In this document: positions 24,762 through 33,137 of the stretch, piece after piece
Position numbering within the stretch: position 1 is the first letter of the stretch
Layout of the letters: each line of letters opens with the position of its first letter
NCBI GenBank assembly: GCA_030431875.1
Contig: JAUIIG010000017.1
Coordinates: forward strand, 1 to 55,123
DNA from: Alphaproteobacteria bacterium
Lineage (GTDB): Bacteria; Pseudomonadota; Alphaproteobacteria; Sphingomonadales; Sphingomonadaceae
Direction: 5' to 3'
DNA length: 55,123 bases
Made by a program: the position numbers and the translations under genes
Notes under the pieces: generated by a model
Databases searched by the model: none
Seen by the model: the letters and a program-made list of their open reading frames with translations, nothing else
Told to the model about the DNA's origin: nothing

Positions 24762-25909
24762 GCGAACAGCAAGTCGTCCTCGATCACGCCCGCGAGCACG
24801 GCATCCAGCAGGGGCATGCCCTTGGGCGTGACACCCACCCGGTCACCATTGCGCCAGACCAGGCCCATGTTGCCGAACTGCCGCAGCATTGACGGACGCA
24901 ACAGAGCATCCTCCGGCATCTGCATGCGCTGCGAAAGCGCTGCGATATCAACACCCTCGGCAAGCCGCAAGCCCATCAGCAAAGCTTCGCTGGCCTGGTC
25001 CGAGAGCGACAATGCCTGCTCACCCTTCAACCCATGCCCGTTGCGTTCGACCGCACCCAACCAGTTCTCCGGCTTCTTGTGCCGGAATGTCGCCATGCCG
25101 CCACGCCGACCATGGGCACCGGGGCCGATGCCGACATAATCCTGGTAGCGCCAGTAGGTGAGGTTGTGACGGCTTTCCTCGCCGGGGCGAGCGTAGTTGC
25201 TCACCTCATATGAGGGCATACCGGCAGCGGCGGTCATCTCAGCCGTGATGAGGTAAAGATGGGCCGCAAGGTCGTCGTCCAATGGCATGAAGCCGCCGCG
25301 CCGCACGTCGGTCTCGAACCGCGTGCCGGGTTCGATCGTCAGCTGGTAGAGCGAGAGGTGCGACGTGCCGAAACCCAGCGCACGCTCCAGCTGGTCGCGC
25401 CAGTGTTCGGGTGTCTGGTCGGGCAGGGCATAGATCAGGTCGAACGTGACCCGCTCGAAAGCCTTCTGTGCCACTTCAAGGGCCTTCAATCCCTCTTCTG
25501 CGTCGTGCAACCGGCCCAGGAAACGCAAGGCGTCGTCGTCCAGCGATTGCAGGCCCAACGAGACGCGATTCACGCCCGCTGCGGCCAAATCAACAAAGTT
25601 CGCGGCCTCAACCGACGATGGATTGGCTTCCAGCGTTATCTCGATCGCTGGAGCAAAACCCCAGAGTTTCGCCGCCTCCGCTAACAAGGCGTCGACCAGC
25701 GCGGGTGGCATCAGCGAGGGTGTTCCCCCGCCGAAGAAGATCGAGGTCAGCGGCTCACCTCCAGCCAGTTCCGCCTCGTGCCGCATGTCGGCGAGAAGCG
25801 CAGACTGCCACGCCGCAACGTCAACGCTATCGCGGACGTGCGAGTTGAAGTCGCAGTACGGACACTTTGCGAGGCAGAACGGCCAATGAATGTAGAGCGC
25901 GCGCGCCAT
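24758..25909 (-). CDS. hemW: HemW-like heme chaperone (radical SAM)
   Basis: A 383-residue radical SAM protein. The cluster motif CxxxCxxC is at C12, C16 and C19 (FCLAKCPYCDFN), followed by FFGGGTPSLM and ITLEANPSSVE. The shorter N-terminus and the lack of the HemN-type leading segment with an extra cysteine favour HemW, a heme-trafficking protein, over oxygen-independent coproporphyrinogen oxidase. The ATG at 25909 is chosen because the family starts directly at ALYIHWPFC; a longer frame to 26008 is antisense overlap with rdgB. Ten bases separate it from rdgB upstream, and its stop overlaps the xerC start. Confidence 0.92.
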   Translation of the reverse strand: MARALYIHWPFCLAKCPYCDFNSHVRDSVDVAAWQSALLADMRHEAELAGGEPLTSIFFGGGTPSLMPPALVDALLAEAAKLWGFAPAIEITLEANPSSVEAANFVDLAAAGVNRVSLGLQSLDDDALRFLGRLHDAEEGLKALEVAQKAFERVTFDLIYALPDQTPEHWRDQLERALGFGTSHLSLYQLTIEPGTRFETDVRRGGFMPLDDDLAAHLYLITAEMTAAAGMPSYEVSNYARPGEESRHNLTYWRYQDYVGIGPGAHGRRGGMATFRHKKPENWLGAVERNGHGLKGEQALSLSDQASEALLMGLRLAEGVDIAALSQRMQMPEDALLRPSMLRQFGNMGLVWRNGDRVGVTPKGMPLLDAVLAGVIEDDLLFA

Positions 25910-25919
25910 GCGCTCTGAC

Positions 25920-26549
25920 CTACACTCCGAACTGGTCCGCGACCAGCTTGGCAAAGGCATCGGCCCGGTGGCTGATGGCGTGCTTTTCTTCCGGCGCCAG
26001 CTCGGCAAAGGTCACGTCGCGACCCTCAGGCACGAAGACCGGATCATAGCCGAAGCCCATTGTTCCACGGGGAGGCCAGGTCAAAGTGCCGTTAGCGCGC
26101 CCTTCGTAGACCAAGTATTCGCCATCGGGCCAGGCAACAGCAAGGACGCAGGAGAACCAGCAATCCCGCGCAACATCAGGTCCCATGGCCTGCAACATTC
26201 CCTCGACCTTACCCATGGCCATGTACCAGTCACGGCCCGGATCACCTTCGAACCACTGCCGCTCGGCCCAGTCCGCAGTGTAGACGCCCGGACGCCCGTC
26301 GAGCGCCGCGACCGACAGCCCGCTGTCGTCTGCCAATGCGACAAGGCCCGAAGCTTCCGCCGCGGCTCTTGCCTTGATCAGGGCGTTCTCGACGAAGGTC
26401 TTCCCGGTCTCCGGAGGCTCCGGCAGGCCCAGCGAGCCTGCCGAGATACAGTCCGTCCCGTACGGCGCCAGCAAGGCGGCGATTTCCTTCAGCTTGCCCG
26501 CATTGTGCGTGGCAATCACCAGTTTCCCACCGCCAAGCTTGCGCGTCAC
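25920..26549 (-). CDS. rdgB: Non-canonical purine NTP pyrophosphatase (RdgB/HAM1)
   Basis: A 209-residue house-cleaning enzyme that hydrolyses dITP, ITP and XTP to the monophosphates. Motifs: [11 protein letters not shown] near the start, [23 protein letters not shown] (catalytic Asp), [12 protein letters not shown] and SHRADA near the end. The start is GTG at 26549, overlapping the rph stop (GTGA); this gives the proper N-terminus and implies coupled translation. The larger open frame to 26861 is a shadow over rph. rph-rdgB adjacency is common in bacteria. Confidence 0.95.
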   Translation of the reverse strand: MTRKLGGGKLVIATHNAGKLKEIAALLAPYGTDCISAGSLGLPEPPETGKTFVENALIKARAAAEASGLVALADDSGLSVAALDGRPGVYTADWAERQWFEGDPGRDWYMAMGKVEGMLQAMGPDVARDCWFSCVLAVAWPDGEYLVYEGRANGTLTWPPRGTMGFGYDPVFVPEGRDVTFAELAPEEKHAISHRADAFAKLVADQFGV

Positions 26550-27259
26550 TTTACCGCGGCCTCCTGTGCCTTGAAGATTTCCGCGCAGCCCATCTGGGCA
26601 AGGCGGAGCAGGCGCAGCAGGCCTTCCTCGTCGTAGGTCGCGCCTTCGGCAGTGGCCTGCGCCTCGGCGATCTGGCCACCTTCTATCAGGACGAAGTTGG
26701 CGTCGGCATCGGCCTTCGAATCCTCGTCGTAGTCGAGATCGAGCACCGGCGTGCCGTTGTAGATACCGCAGGAAATCGCGGCGATCTTGGCGGTCAGCGG
26801 ATCGTCCTTGATCGCGCCGGATTCCATCAGCTTGTTCACCGCCAGGCGCAGGGCGACCCATGCGCCGGAGATCGAAGCAGTGCGGGTGCCGCCGTCGGCC
26901 TGGATCACGTCGCAGTCGAGCGTAATCTGGCGCTCGCCGAGCTTCTCCAGGTCGCAGACCGAGCGCAAACTACGCCCAATAAGCCGCTGGATTTCCTGCG
27001 TTCGTCCACTCTGTTTACCCTTAGCGGCTTCGCGCGAGCCGCGGGTGTGCGTGGCGCGGGGCAGCATCGAGTATTCACCCGTGACCCAGCCCTGGCCCTT
27101 GCCGCGCAGGAACGGCGGGATACGTTCTTCAACAGAGGCGGTGCACAGCACACGCGTGTCGCCAAAGCTGATCAGGCAGGAGCCCTCAGCGTGCTTGGTG
27201 AAACCGGTTTCGATGGTGATAGCGCGCATTTCGTCGGGCGCACGGCCGGAAGGTCGCAT
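26546..27259 (-). CDS. rph: Ribonuclease PH
   Basis: A 237-residue phosphorolytic 3'-5' exonuclease that trims tRNA 3' ends. Signature segments are [58 protein letters not shown] and the phosphate/metal-site [17 protein letters not shown]. The length is normal and there is no C-terminal truncation as found in some E. coli strains. It is first in a rph-rdgB-hemW-xerC run on the minus strand and divergent from hrcA with a 59-base gap. Confidence 0.97.
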   Translation of the reverse strand: MRPSGRAPDEMRAITIETGFTKHAEGSCLISFGDTRVLCTASVEERIPPFLRGKGQGWVTGEYSMLPRATHTRGSREAAKGKQSGRTQEIQRLIGRSLRSVCDLEKLGERQITLDCDVIQADGGTRTASISGAWVALRLAVNKLMESGAIKDDPLTAKIAAISCGIYNGTPVLDLDYDEDSKADADANFVLIEGGQIAEAQATAEGATYDEEGLLRLLRLAQMGCAEIFKAQEAAVK

Positions 27260-27318
27260 GGAATTCTCCGCTTGAGCAGTTTGCGCCTGCCGCCCTAGCG
27301 ACTAGATAGGCGCCTGTC

Positions 27319-28362
27319 ATGGCTTCTCCACCGATCTCCGAACTGACAGACCGCGCTCGGGCGATCTTCCGCCTGGTGGTGGAGGATTACCTCGAAAGCG
27401 GACAGCCTGTCGGCTCCAAGACACTGGCTGCGCGCGGCGAGGTGAATCTGTCGCCCGCCTCGATCCGGTCAGTGCTGAGCGAACTCGAAAGCTTCGGCCT
27501 GCTCGCCGCGCCGCACACCAGTGCAGGACGCATGCCGACCGACCTCGGCTTACGACTGTTCGTTGACGGCATCATGCAGGTTGCTGAACCTACCGCTGCC
27601 GAACGCGCGGCCATCGAGTCGCAATTGGGCGCTCCCGGACCGATCGAGGCCGCGCTGGAGAACACCAGTGCGCTACTGTCCAGCCTGTCAGGCGCGGCAG
27701 GCATGGTGATGGTGCCCCAGCGCGAGGCACGGCTGTCTCAGATCAACCTCGTACCGCTTGACCAGACCCGCGCGCTGGCCGTGCTGGTGGGCGAGGACGG
27801 CCATGTCGAAAACCGCGTCCTGCAACTGGACGCGCCGGTTTCGGCCAGCGCCTTGCAGGAAGCCAGCAACTACATTTCCTCGCGCCTTGCCGGTCGTACG
27901 CTGGCGGAAGCCGCGAAGGCCATCCAGGCCGAAATTACCAGCGGGCGCAGCGCGCTCGACGACGCCAGCAAGCGCCTGGTGGAAACCGGCATCGCCATAT
28001 GGAGCGAAGACGCGGCCAAGCGCCCCGTCTTGATCGTGCGCGGGGCATCGAACCTTATCGACGACAGCGCGCTGAGTGACCTCGACCGCGTGCGGCAGTT
28101 GCTCGACGACCTTGAAAACAAGCAGTCGGTGGCCGAATTGCTCGATTCTGCACGAGAGGCTGATTCGACACGCATCTTTATCGGCGCGGAGAATCGACTA
28201 TTCGCGCTTTCCGGTTCATCGGTGATCGCCGCGCCCTATCGCGATCGCGAGGGCAGGGTGGTCGGCGTACTCGGGGTGATCGGCCCCACGCGGTTGAATT
28301 ACGCGCGGGTCGTTCCCATGGTGGATTTCACAGCCCATTCCCTGGGCAAGCGAATTGGTTAG
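27319..28362 (+). CDS. hrcA: Heat-inducible transcription repressor HrcA
   Basis: A 347-residue repressor that binds CIRCE operators and is kept active by GroEL. The N-terminal winged-helix part shows LVVEDYLESGQPVGSKTLA and LSPASIRSVLSELESFGLL followed by HTSAGRMPTDLGLRLFVD; the C-terminal GAF-like part ends with GVIGPTRLNYARVVPMVDFTA. No CIRCE element is visible before hrcA or dnaK, so its target is probably groESL elsewhere (known alphaproteobacterial pattern). grpE follows after 8 bases in the same orientation. Confidence 0.96.
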   Translation: MASPPISELTDRARAIFRLVVEDYLESGQPVGSKTLAARGEVNLSPASIRSVLSELESFGLLAAPHTSAGRMPTDLGLRLFVDGIMQVAEPTAAERAAIESQLGAPGPIEAALENTSALLSSLSGAAGMVMVPQREARLSQINLVPLDQTRALAVLVGEDGHVENRVLQLDAPVSASALQEASNYISSRLAGRTLAEAAKAIQAEITSGRSALDDASKRLVETGIAIWSEDAAKRPVLIVRGASNLIDDSALSDLDRVRQLLDDLENKQSVAELLDSAREADSTRIFIGAENRLFALSGSSVIAAPYRDREGRVVGVLGVIGPTRLNYARVVPMVDFTAHSLGKRIG

Positions 28363-28370
28363 CAGGACAA

Positions 28371-28979
28371 ATGATCGATAACGAAAAGGCCGGAAATGGC
28401 CATGACCGCGACGAAGCGGTCGAAAAGGAACTTGAAGGCGTGCCGGAGGAGTTTCTCGACGATAACGACGAGGACGGCGACGAGGGCGGCGACGAGGGCG
28501 GCAGCCTGGAAGAGGCACTGGAATCGCTGAAGAGCGACCTAGAAGCGGCCAAGCAGGAAGTGCTCTACGCCAAGGCCGACGCGCAGAACCAGCGACGCCG
28601 CCTCGAAAAGGAAGCCCAGGACGCGCGCGCCTATGCCGCCACCGGCTTTGCCCGCGACGTGCTGAGCGTGGCGGACAACCTCGCCCGCGCCATCGATGCC
28701 GTGCCCGAAGACCTGCGCGAAGACAGCAAGTTCAAGGGTCTTGTCATCGGCATCGAAGCCACCCAGCGCGAACTGGACAAGGTGTTCACGCAACACGGCA
28801 TTACCCGCATTGCCGCCATGGGCCTACCGCTCGACCCGAACCAGCACCAGGCGATGATGGAAATCCCCACCGACGATGCCGAGCCCGGCACCGTGGTGCA
28901 GGAAATGCAGTCCGGGTACATGATCAAGGACCGCCTGCTACGCCCCGCCATGGTGGGCGTGGCGAAGAAGCCGGAGTAA
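28371..28979 (+). CDS. grpE: GrpE nucleotide exchange factor
   Basis: A 202-residue co-chaperone that releases ADP from DnaK. The acidic low-complexity N-terminus (about residues 20-50) is followed by a long coiled coil containing YAKADAQNQRRRLEKE, then the head domain with LDPNQHQAMMEIP and TVVQEMQSGYMIKDRLLRPAMV. It is second in an hrcA-grpE operon. dnaK is 4.8 kb further on the same strand, separated by genes of opposite orientation. It converges with the SseB-like gene across 13 bases. Confidence 0.96.
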   Translation: MIDNEKAGNGHDRDEAVEKELEGVPEEFLDDNDEDGDEGGDEGGSLEEALESLKSDLEAAKQEVLYAKADAQNQRRRLEKEAQDARAYAATGFARDVLSVADNLARAIDAVPEDLREDSKFKGLVIGIEATQRELDKVFTQHGITRIAAMGLPLDPNQHQAMMEIPTDDAEPGTVVQEMQSGYMIKDRLLRPAMVGVAKKPE

Positions 28980-28992
28980 TTGCTAGCGGCGG

Positions 28993-29466
28993 CTACAGCG
29001 CAAGGATGCGGCTTATCGTCTCGGGCCCATACTTGAGGTAGAGTCCGACCGGTCCGGGATTGATGACTACGCCCATGTCCGCGACTGCTGTGAGTGCGGC
29101 ACGACCATTCATGGCGATGTAGCGCGTGCCTTCCCCGAAGGCCTCGGTCACGCGGCGTTCGGATGTGAACATTGCGGCGGTCGAGCCACCGGCGCCGTCA
29201 TCGATCAGGAAGATGTCGAACTTCTCGTCCTCGGCAAGCTCACGCGCGCCTTCGGGCGTGTCCCGTGGCGGGGTGGCAAGCATGACCTCGGATTGGAGCA
29301 ACAGGCGGGCAAATTCAGTCGCGGCATCGCCCCCTTGCGTGACCCGCCCCATGGCTTCCTCAAGCGCGTTCTCGGGATGCCAGCCAGCCATCGGATCGGC
29401 CTGATCTTGCATGGCGGACGTCTCTGCTGGCTTGGGCTGCTTCCCGAACAGGCGTTTCCAGATCAT
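28993..29466 (-). CDS. SseB family protein
   Basis: A 157-residue protein resembling the SseB N-terminal domain family. The pattern HPENALEEAMGRVTQG followed by FARLLLQSEVMLATP and later FTSERRVTEAFGEG fits. The C-terminal GVVINPGPVGLYLKYGPETISRIL is also typical. Function is not established for the family as a whole; enhanced-serine-sensitivity and secretion-related roles were suggested for E. coli SseB. A short basic N-terminus (MIWKRLFGKQPKP) starts at the ATG at 29466, preceded by GGAG. The frame is open to 29520 but lacks a better site. Confidence 0.7.
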   Translation of the reverse strand: MIWKRLFGKQPKPAETSAMQDQADPMAGWHPENALEEAMGRVTQGGDAATEFARLLLQSEVMLATPPRDTPEGARELAEDEKFDIFLIDDGAGGSTAAMFTSERRVTEAFGEGTRYIAMNGRAALTAVADMGVVINPGPVGLYLKYGPETISRILAL

Positions 29467-29556
29467 CCGCAACTCCTTTCCCTGCCGATAAGGCTTTGAA
29501 AGTGCAGTCTGACATATCAATCGCGATTAGGCGAATTCCGGGGCAGGAAATAGCGA

Positions 29557-29582
29557 AGGCGAGGCCCCTTGGGACCCCGCCT
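29557..29582 (-). terminator. Terminator-like stem-loop after the PPC-like gene
   Basis: AGGCGAGG (29557-29564) and CCCCGCCT (29575-29582) pair with one mismatch, with a partly paired GC-rich loop. Read on the minus strand it comes 43 bases after the stop at 29626 and is followed by a moderately T-rich tail. Confidence 0.5.
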
Positions 29583-29625
29583 CCATCCGCCCCCCTGTTG
29601 GCGGACATCCGAAAGTCAGGCCGGA

Positions 29626-30090
29626 TTACTGGCTGTAGAGCTCCGAGATATTGAGCTCGGCATCGTTGAGATCGGTGCCGCCATAGGTGCCCACCCAGAT
29701 CTCGTAACGGCCATACATCGGGTTCTGGAACGCCACCGAAGGGTTAAGGCCTTCGCCGCCGTCGTCATCGCAGTACCAGCGGCCGTCAGGAGCGTTGATC
29801 ACCAGCGTGGTGTCGGCGCGCGAGGCGACCGAGATGATCAGCGGCAGCGAGCCGGGATCGAAGTAGAGGCGCACGTCGGGCGCATTGGCGATGTAGCCGC
29901 GGCAGCCGCTGCCCAGCCGGCTGGCGTCGTTGGTGCCGCCAGAGGACAGGTAAACGACATAGGGATCGTCCGGAAAGCCGCCTGCAAGGTCGACAGTTTC
30001 GTAGATGGGATCCGCGTTGATATCCTGCGCCACGGCAGGAGCGGAAAGGGTGGCGAGGGTTGCTGCGGCAACCGCAAATTTCTTGAACAT
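29626..30090 (-). CDS. Secreted single-domain PPC-like protein
   Basis: A 154-residue exported protein: a clear Sec signal peptide (MFKKFAVAAATLATLSAPAVAQ) precedes a beta-rich domain. The order LYFDPGSLPLIISVAS, DTTLVINAPDGRWYCDDDGG and YGRYEIWVGTYGG resembles the pre-peptidase C-terminal (PPC) type domain, usually found fused to secreted peptidases, but here alone. Two cysteines in the mature part (in GSGCRGY and WYCDDD) could form a disulfide. The ATG at 30090 is preferred over a longer frame. It stands alone between two terminator-like hairpins. Exact function unknown. Confidence 0.65.
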   Translation of the reverse strand: MFKKFAVAAATLATLSAPAVAQDINADPIYETVDLAGGFPDDPYVVYLSSGGTNDASRLGSGCRGYIANAPDVRLYFDPGSLPLIISVASRADTTLVINAPDGRWYCDDDGGEGLNPSVAFQNPMYGRYEIWVGTYGGTDLNDAELNISELYSQ

Positions 30091-30207
30091 CACAATGGTC
30101 TCCCCGTTTCGAAGTTGAAAACAACCGTTAGGTGCGACCCTTGTTGGAGCGCCTTTTGGGGAAGGCCGTTTGAACGACCTGTGTATTCGCCGTTCCGGAT
30201 TCAGAAA

Positions 30208-30242
30208 GGTTCGACCGGCCGTGCACAACGACCGGTCGAACC
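30208..30242 (-). terminator. Rho-independent-type terminator after the IDO-like gene
   Basis: GGTTCGACCGG (30208-30218) and CCGGTCGAACC (30232-30242) form a perfect 11-pair stem with a 13-base loop. On the minus strand it starts 5 bases after the stop at 30248 and is followed by TTTCTGAAT, as expected for a terminator. Confidence 0.8.
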
Positions 30243-30247
30243 GAGTT

Positions 30248-31426
30248 TCAGGCGACCACCTGCGCGCGATTTTCGTCGCGGTGCTTCTTCAGGTATTTCA
30301 TGAAGGGCGTGCCACCGGTGCCGACATCGGGATCGTTGCCGGCAATCGAACCTGCCTGCTTGTTGATGTAGCTCGCCGCATACTCCAAGTGGCGCGTGCG
30401 GAAGCGCGCGCCTTGTTCGAGGCAGGCGTTGAAGGCGTCCTTCAGGCTCTGGCTGCCGGACGCGCCGACGAATTCCCGCAGGGTCGACTTCACCGCGAGG
30501 TCTTCGATGAAGCGGCGATGTTGGACGGGGCGATACTGGTGCAGTTCGGTTAGGAAGTGCTTCAGCGGATCATCGCTGTGGCCGACACCGAGCAGGGCAT
30601 CCATCGCGGGCACGATCGACGACTGCGAACCGGTCTGGCCGCGCAGCGCCTGCGGCTGGCCGCCAAACTTCTCCACCCCTTGGTAGACAAGGCCGCCAGC
30701 GGGCAGGGCAGGGTTGTTGGCCCAGCCATGGATATAGGGCCTGACGCGGTGGAAGTAGCAGTATGGGTCGCACTGTTCGGGCATCCGCGCGAAGTGACCG
30801 TAGATGCGCTCCCAGGCGGCATCCATCTCCACCAGCAAGCGTTCGGCTTCGGCTGCATCGCCGTCCTTTGCCACCGAGACGAGCTTGGCGGCATTGTCGA
30901 GCAGGACGCCCGCTTCGGCCTCGATCGCAACGTGGACGAGGACAAACCAGTTCTCGTCCACGCCGCCGAGGAAATTCTGGTGCATGGCGATATTGTCGAG
31001 GGTGATCTCTCCCGCTTTGTCGAGCCGGTACCAGTTGTCGAGAACGTAACCGGAGTAGGGCAGCAGCGGCGCCTGGTCGAGGCGGTCGGAAATGGCCACC
31101 ATCGGGCGAGCGAGGTTGGCGGGCAAGTGGACTGGCGGCTCGGGCTGGCCCCAAACGTAGGCCTGCACGAGGAAGGAGTAATGCACCATGGCGGTGCGGA
31201 CCTCTTCATCCGGTGCCTCTCTTGCCCAATCCTCCAGCACCGGATCGGCCAGCTGGTCGAGGAAGTGGCGCACCCGGCCCGTGGTCAGCAGGGCGGACAG
31301 GTTGCCTGCCGCCTGCAGGGCACCGGCAAAACGGTCGGGCAAGGTGATTTCGTCGATTTCATGGTGCGAAAGGTAGCCGCGCTCGCGCGTCAGGCCGTAG
31401 TCGGATAGCTGCATGTGAAGAACCAT
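30248..31426 (-). CDS. Indoleamine 2,3-dioxygenase family protein
   Basis: A 392-residue heme dioxygenase-like protein of the IDO family, which opens the indole ring of tryptophan to N-formylkynurenine. Characteristic segments are RPYIHGW (229-235), GQTGSQSS (263-270, the substrate/heme loop GGSAGQSS in other members) and YRPVQHRRFIEDL (298-310). H346 in FRTRHLEYAASYI is the candidate proximal heme ligand. No kynureninase or formamidase is nearby. Starts at ATG 31426 or 31414 are equally possible; neither has a clear ribosome site. It stands as a single-gene unit ending in a strong terminator. Confidence 0.82.
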   Translation of the reverse strand: MVLHMQLSDYGLTRERGYLSHHEIDEITLPDRFAGALQAAGNLSALLTTGRVRHFLDQLADPVLEDWAREAPDEEVRTAMVHYSFLVQAYVWGQPEPPVHLPANLARPMVAISDRLDQAPLLPYSGYVLDNWYRLDKAGEITLDNIAMHQNFLGGVDENWFVLVHVAIEAEAGVLLDNAAKLVSVAKDGDAAEAERLLVEMDAAWERIYGHFARMPEQCDPYCYFHRVRPYIHGWANNPALPAGGLVYQGVEKFGGQPQALRGQTGSQSSIVPAMDALLGVGHSDDPLKHFLTELHQYRPVQHRRFIEDLAVKSTLREFVGASGSQSLKDAFNACLEQGARFRTRHLEYAASYINKQAGSIAGNDPDVGTGGTPFMKYLKKHRDENRAQVVA

Positions 31427-31503
31427 CGCGCCGGGCGCGGGTTGGGCCGCCCGGACAATGGGCTAGGTGGTATCAATTGAAACCGCTTAGGGCAAGCGAG
31501 GCG

Positions 31504-32028
31504 CTACTGCCCGGTGGATGACCCGCCAAAATTGTCGTGCGACATGTCGAATTCACGCACCCCGCGCCGCTCGCGCGCGGCATCGACAAGCCGGCGGATT
31601 TCCTCGCGGCGATGCTCGGCGAGCGGCACGTTAGCCATCACCAATTGCCCGTTGCGCGTGGTTTCGTCGCTGGAGGTAATGGTGATCGAACCGATCCCGG
31701 CCAGTTGGTTGAGCAGGCTGAAATCCATCCGTACGTCCTTGACGCGGTAAAGCTCGATCTCGTCGATGGACTTCATGATGATCCCGCGCCGCACCTTCAG
31801 GCGGTTGGCGTCGAGTTCGAACCGCACATTGGCGACCTGCAGCCACTTTGCGAGCACGATCAGTACGGCGAGCAGGGTCAGGAGCAGCGGCCAAGGGCCC
31901 CAATTACCCGCCGCCCCGACCAGGATTGCGATACCGGCGATGCCCAGCAGGACCGTGCCAAGCCCTGCGAGAGTTCCGTAAAGCCAGCGACCAAGCGCAG
32001 GGCGGAAGACGTCGCGTTCACTTTCCAA
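31504..32028 (-). CDS. Membrane protein with bacterial PH domain
   Basis: A 174-residue inner-membrane protein: two adjacent hydrophobic segments (about residues 15-65) followed by a bacterial PH (bPH2/YdbS-type) domain with RRGIIMKSIDEIELYRVKDV and GIGSITITSSD. The family is widespread with unclear function, probably in envelope or secretion stress. The start is TTG at 32028 with a strong GGGAGG exactly 7 bases upstream (32036-32041). It lies after a membrane protein gene on the same strand (25-base gap), probably one operon with it and the zincin. Confidence 0.82.
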   Translation of the reverse strand: MESERDVFRPALGRWLYGTLAGLGTVLLGIAGIAILVGAAGNWGPWPLLLTLLAVLIVLAKWLQVANVRFELDANRLKVRRGIIMKSIDEIELYRVKDVRMDFSLLNQLAGIGSITITSSDETTRNGQLVMANVPLAEHRREEIRRLVDAARERRGVREFDMSHDNFGGSSTGQ

Positions 32029-32035
32029 AGCAGAA

Positions 32036-32041
32036 CCTCCC
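32036..32041 (-). promoter_or_regulatory. Strong ribosome binding site deciding a TTG start
   Basis: GGGAGG on the minus strand sits 7 bases before the TTG codon at 32028 and makes that TTG the best start of the PH-domain protein. Confidence 0.65.
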
Positions 32042-32053
32042 GAAATCCCGCTG

Positions 32054-32626
32054 CTAGAGCAGATAGCCTATCAGGTAGCGGGCGATCAGCAAGACAATCA
32101 CTACACCGGAAACCAGCTTGTTGCGGACGAAAAATGCCGCCCCCATTAGTCCCAACAGCAACCCCGTCAGCCCCAGCCCGAGCGGACTGGCCGCAGCTTC
32201 ACGCAAGGCCGGGACCGACATGAGGTATGTCCACTGGGCCACAACCAGCGCGATGAGGATGCCGAACACCACCTTGCGAATGCGCAGGTAGTGGTTGTCC
32301 AGGTCGATGAAATTGTCCGGCTCGGTTGGAAAAACCAGCCGGGCAGCAAGGTAATAGGAGCTGGCGAAGGCCATGACGCAAAGCAAGGTTGCTGCCGACA
32401 GGGTGATCAGGTCGCGCACGACCCAGGCGAATATCCAGAAGGACAGCAGGTCCAGCATGACGAAAACAGCCAGCAGCGGCGTGAGCCAGCCGAGGGTGAA
32501 GTCCTTGCCGCTGGCATCGCGGGCGAACTTGTATTCGAGCGCGCGCCCCAGCCCGCCGAGCAGTTCGACCAGTGAGAGACCGAGCAGGAGCGAATAGAGC
32601 ACGAAGATAAATTCGAAGGGTGTCAT
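32054..32626 (-). CDS. Hypothetical inner-membrane protein
   Basis: A 190-residue hydrophobic protein with about five or six membrane segments and a short loop (FPTEPDNFIDLDNHYLRIRK) between segments. I do not recognise a named family; similar small membrane proteins occur as uncharacterised genes in Sphingomonadales. The ATG at 32626 overlaps the stop of the zincin gene (ATGA) and has a GGGAG site inside that gene, so the two are translated together. The PH-domain gene follows. Confidence 0.7.
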   Translation of the reverse strand: MTPFEFIFVLYSLLLGLSLVELLGGLGRALEYKFARDASGKDFTLGWLTPLLAVFVMLDLLSFWIFAWVVRDLITLSAATLLCVMAFASSYYLAARLVFPTEPDNFIDLDNHYLRIRKVVFGILIALVVAQWTYLMSVPALREAAASPLGLGLTGLLLGLMGAAFFVRNKLVSGVVIVLLIARYLIGYLL

Positions 32627-33126
32627 CGCGCGGCTCCCGGAAAGTTCACCAGCACATCGTAGGCCGACACGTCGGCAACGCCTGCCAGCCTTGCGCCGTT
32701 GCGCAGCAGGAAGGCGTGTTCGACAATTCGCGCCTGTTGCTCGATGCCGTACTTCTCCAGTGGCCAGCCCGGTTTCAAGGTGTAGTCATAAGTGGCCCAG
32801 GGCATGCGATTGAGGATCAGGTACCAGTCGCCACGCGTCTGGGTTTGCCAGACGTGGGTCATCTCGTGAATGAACAGCGCCTGCCGCTTGAGCGGCGCAA
32901 AGGCGAAGTCGTCGCAGTAGGCGCTGCCCAGCGGGTGGAAATGGATGTGTCCACGCGGCGCCATGGTGACCTTCTTCGGCTGGAAGAAGGCCCATTTGCG
33001 CCGCCGTATCGTGACGCTGGAGTAGTCGATCGCGTCGCCGAACATCGAGCGGGCGAGGGTAACCTCACCCGCCGTCAGGGGGCGCTCGCCCCCAATCGGG
33101 CAGGATGACGCGACCGGATCATTCAT
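32623..33126 (-). CDS. Zincin-like protein (vgr-related)
   Basis: A 167-residue protein with an HExxH zinc site, H87-E88-xx-H91 in FIHEMTHVWQTQ. The arrangement resembles the small proteins annotated as vgr-related in sphingomonads and the DUF4157-type metallopeptidase motif. A candidate third ligand is in EQQARIVEHAFLL. No signal peptide is visible, so it is cytoplasmic or exported by another route. No type VI secretion genes are near. It is translationally coupled to the downstream membrane protein. Peptidase activity is inferred only from the motif. Confidence 0.72.
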   Translation of the reverse strand: MNDPVASSCPIGGERPLTAGEVTLARSMFGDAIDYSSVTIRRRKWAFFQPKKVTMAPRGHIHFHPLGSAYCDDFAFAPLKRQALFIHEMTHVWQTQTRGDWYLILNRMPWATYDYTLKPGWPLEKYGIEQQARIVEHAFLLRNGARLAGVADVSAYDVLVNFPGAAR

Positions 33127-33137
33127 CCCTGGCGTTG

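Noticed and set aside
27271-27300. CTTG followed by CCTAG before hrcA as a second sigma-32 promoter
   Set aside because: The spacer (19) and the -10 (CCTAGCG) both deviate from the consensus met at dnaK; too weak to annotate.
27260-27318. CIRCE operator in front of hrcA
   Set aside because: No TTAGCACTC or GAGTGCTAA half-site is present in the 59-base gap.
32623-33126. Type VI secretion effector (from the vgr-related name)
   Set aside because: No VgrG, Hcp, PAAR or immunity-like gene is close; the name reflects old annotation only.
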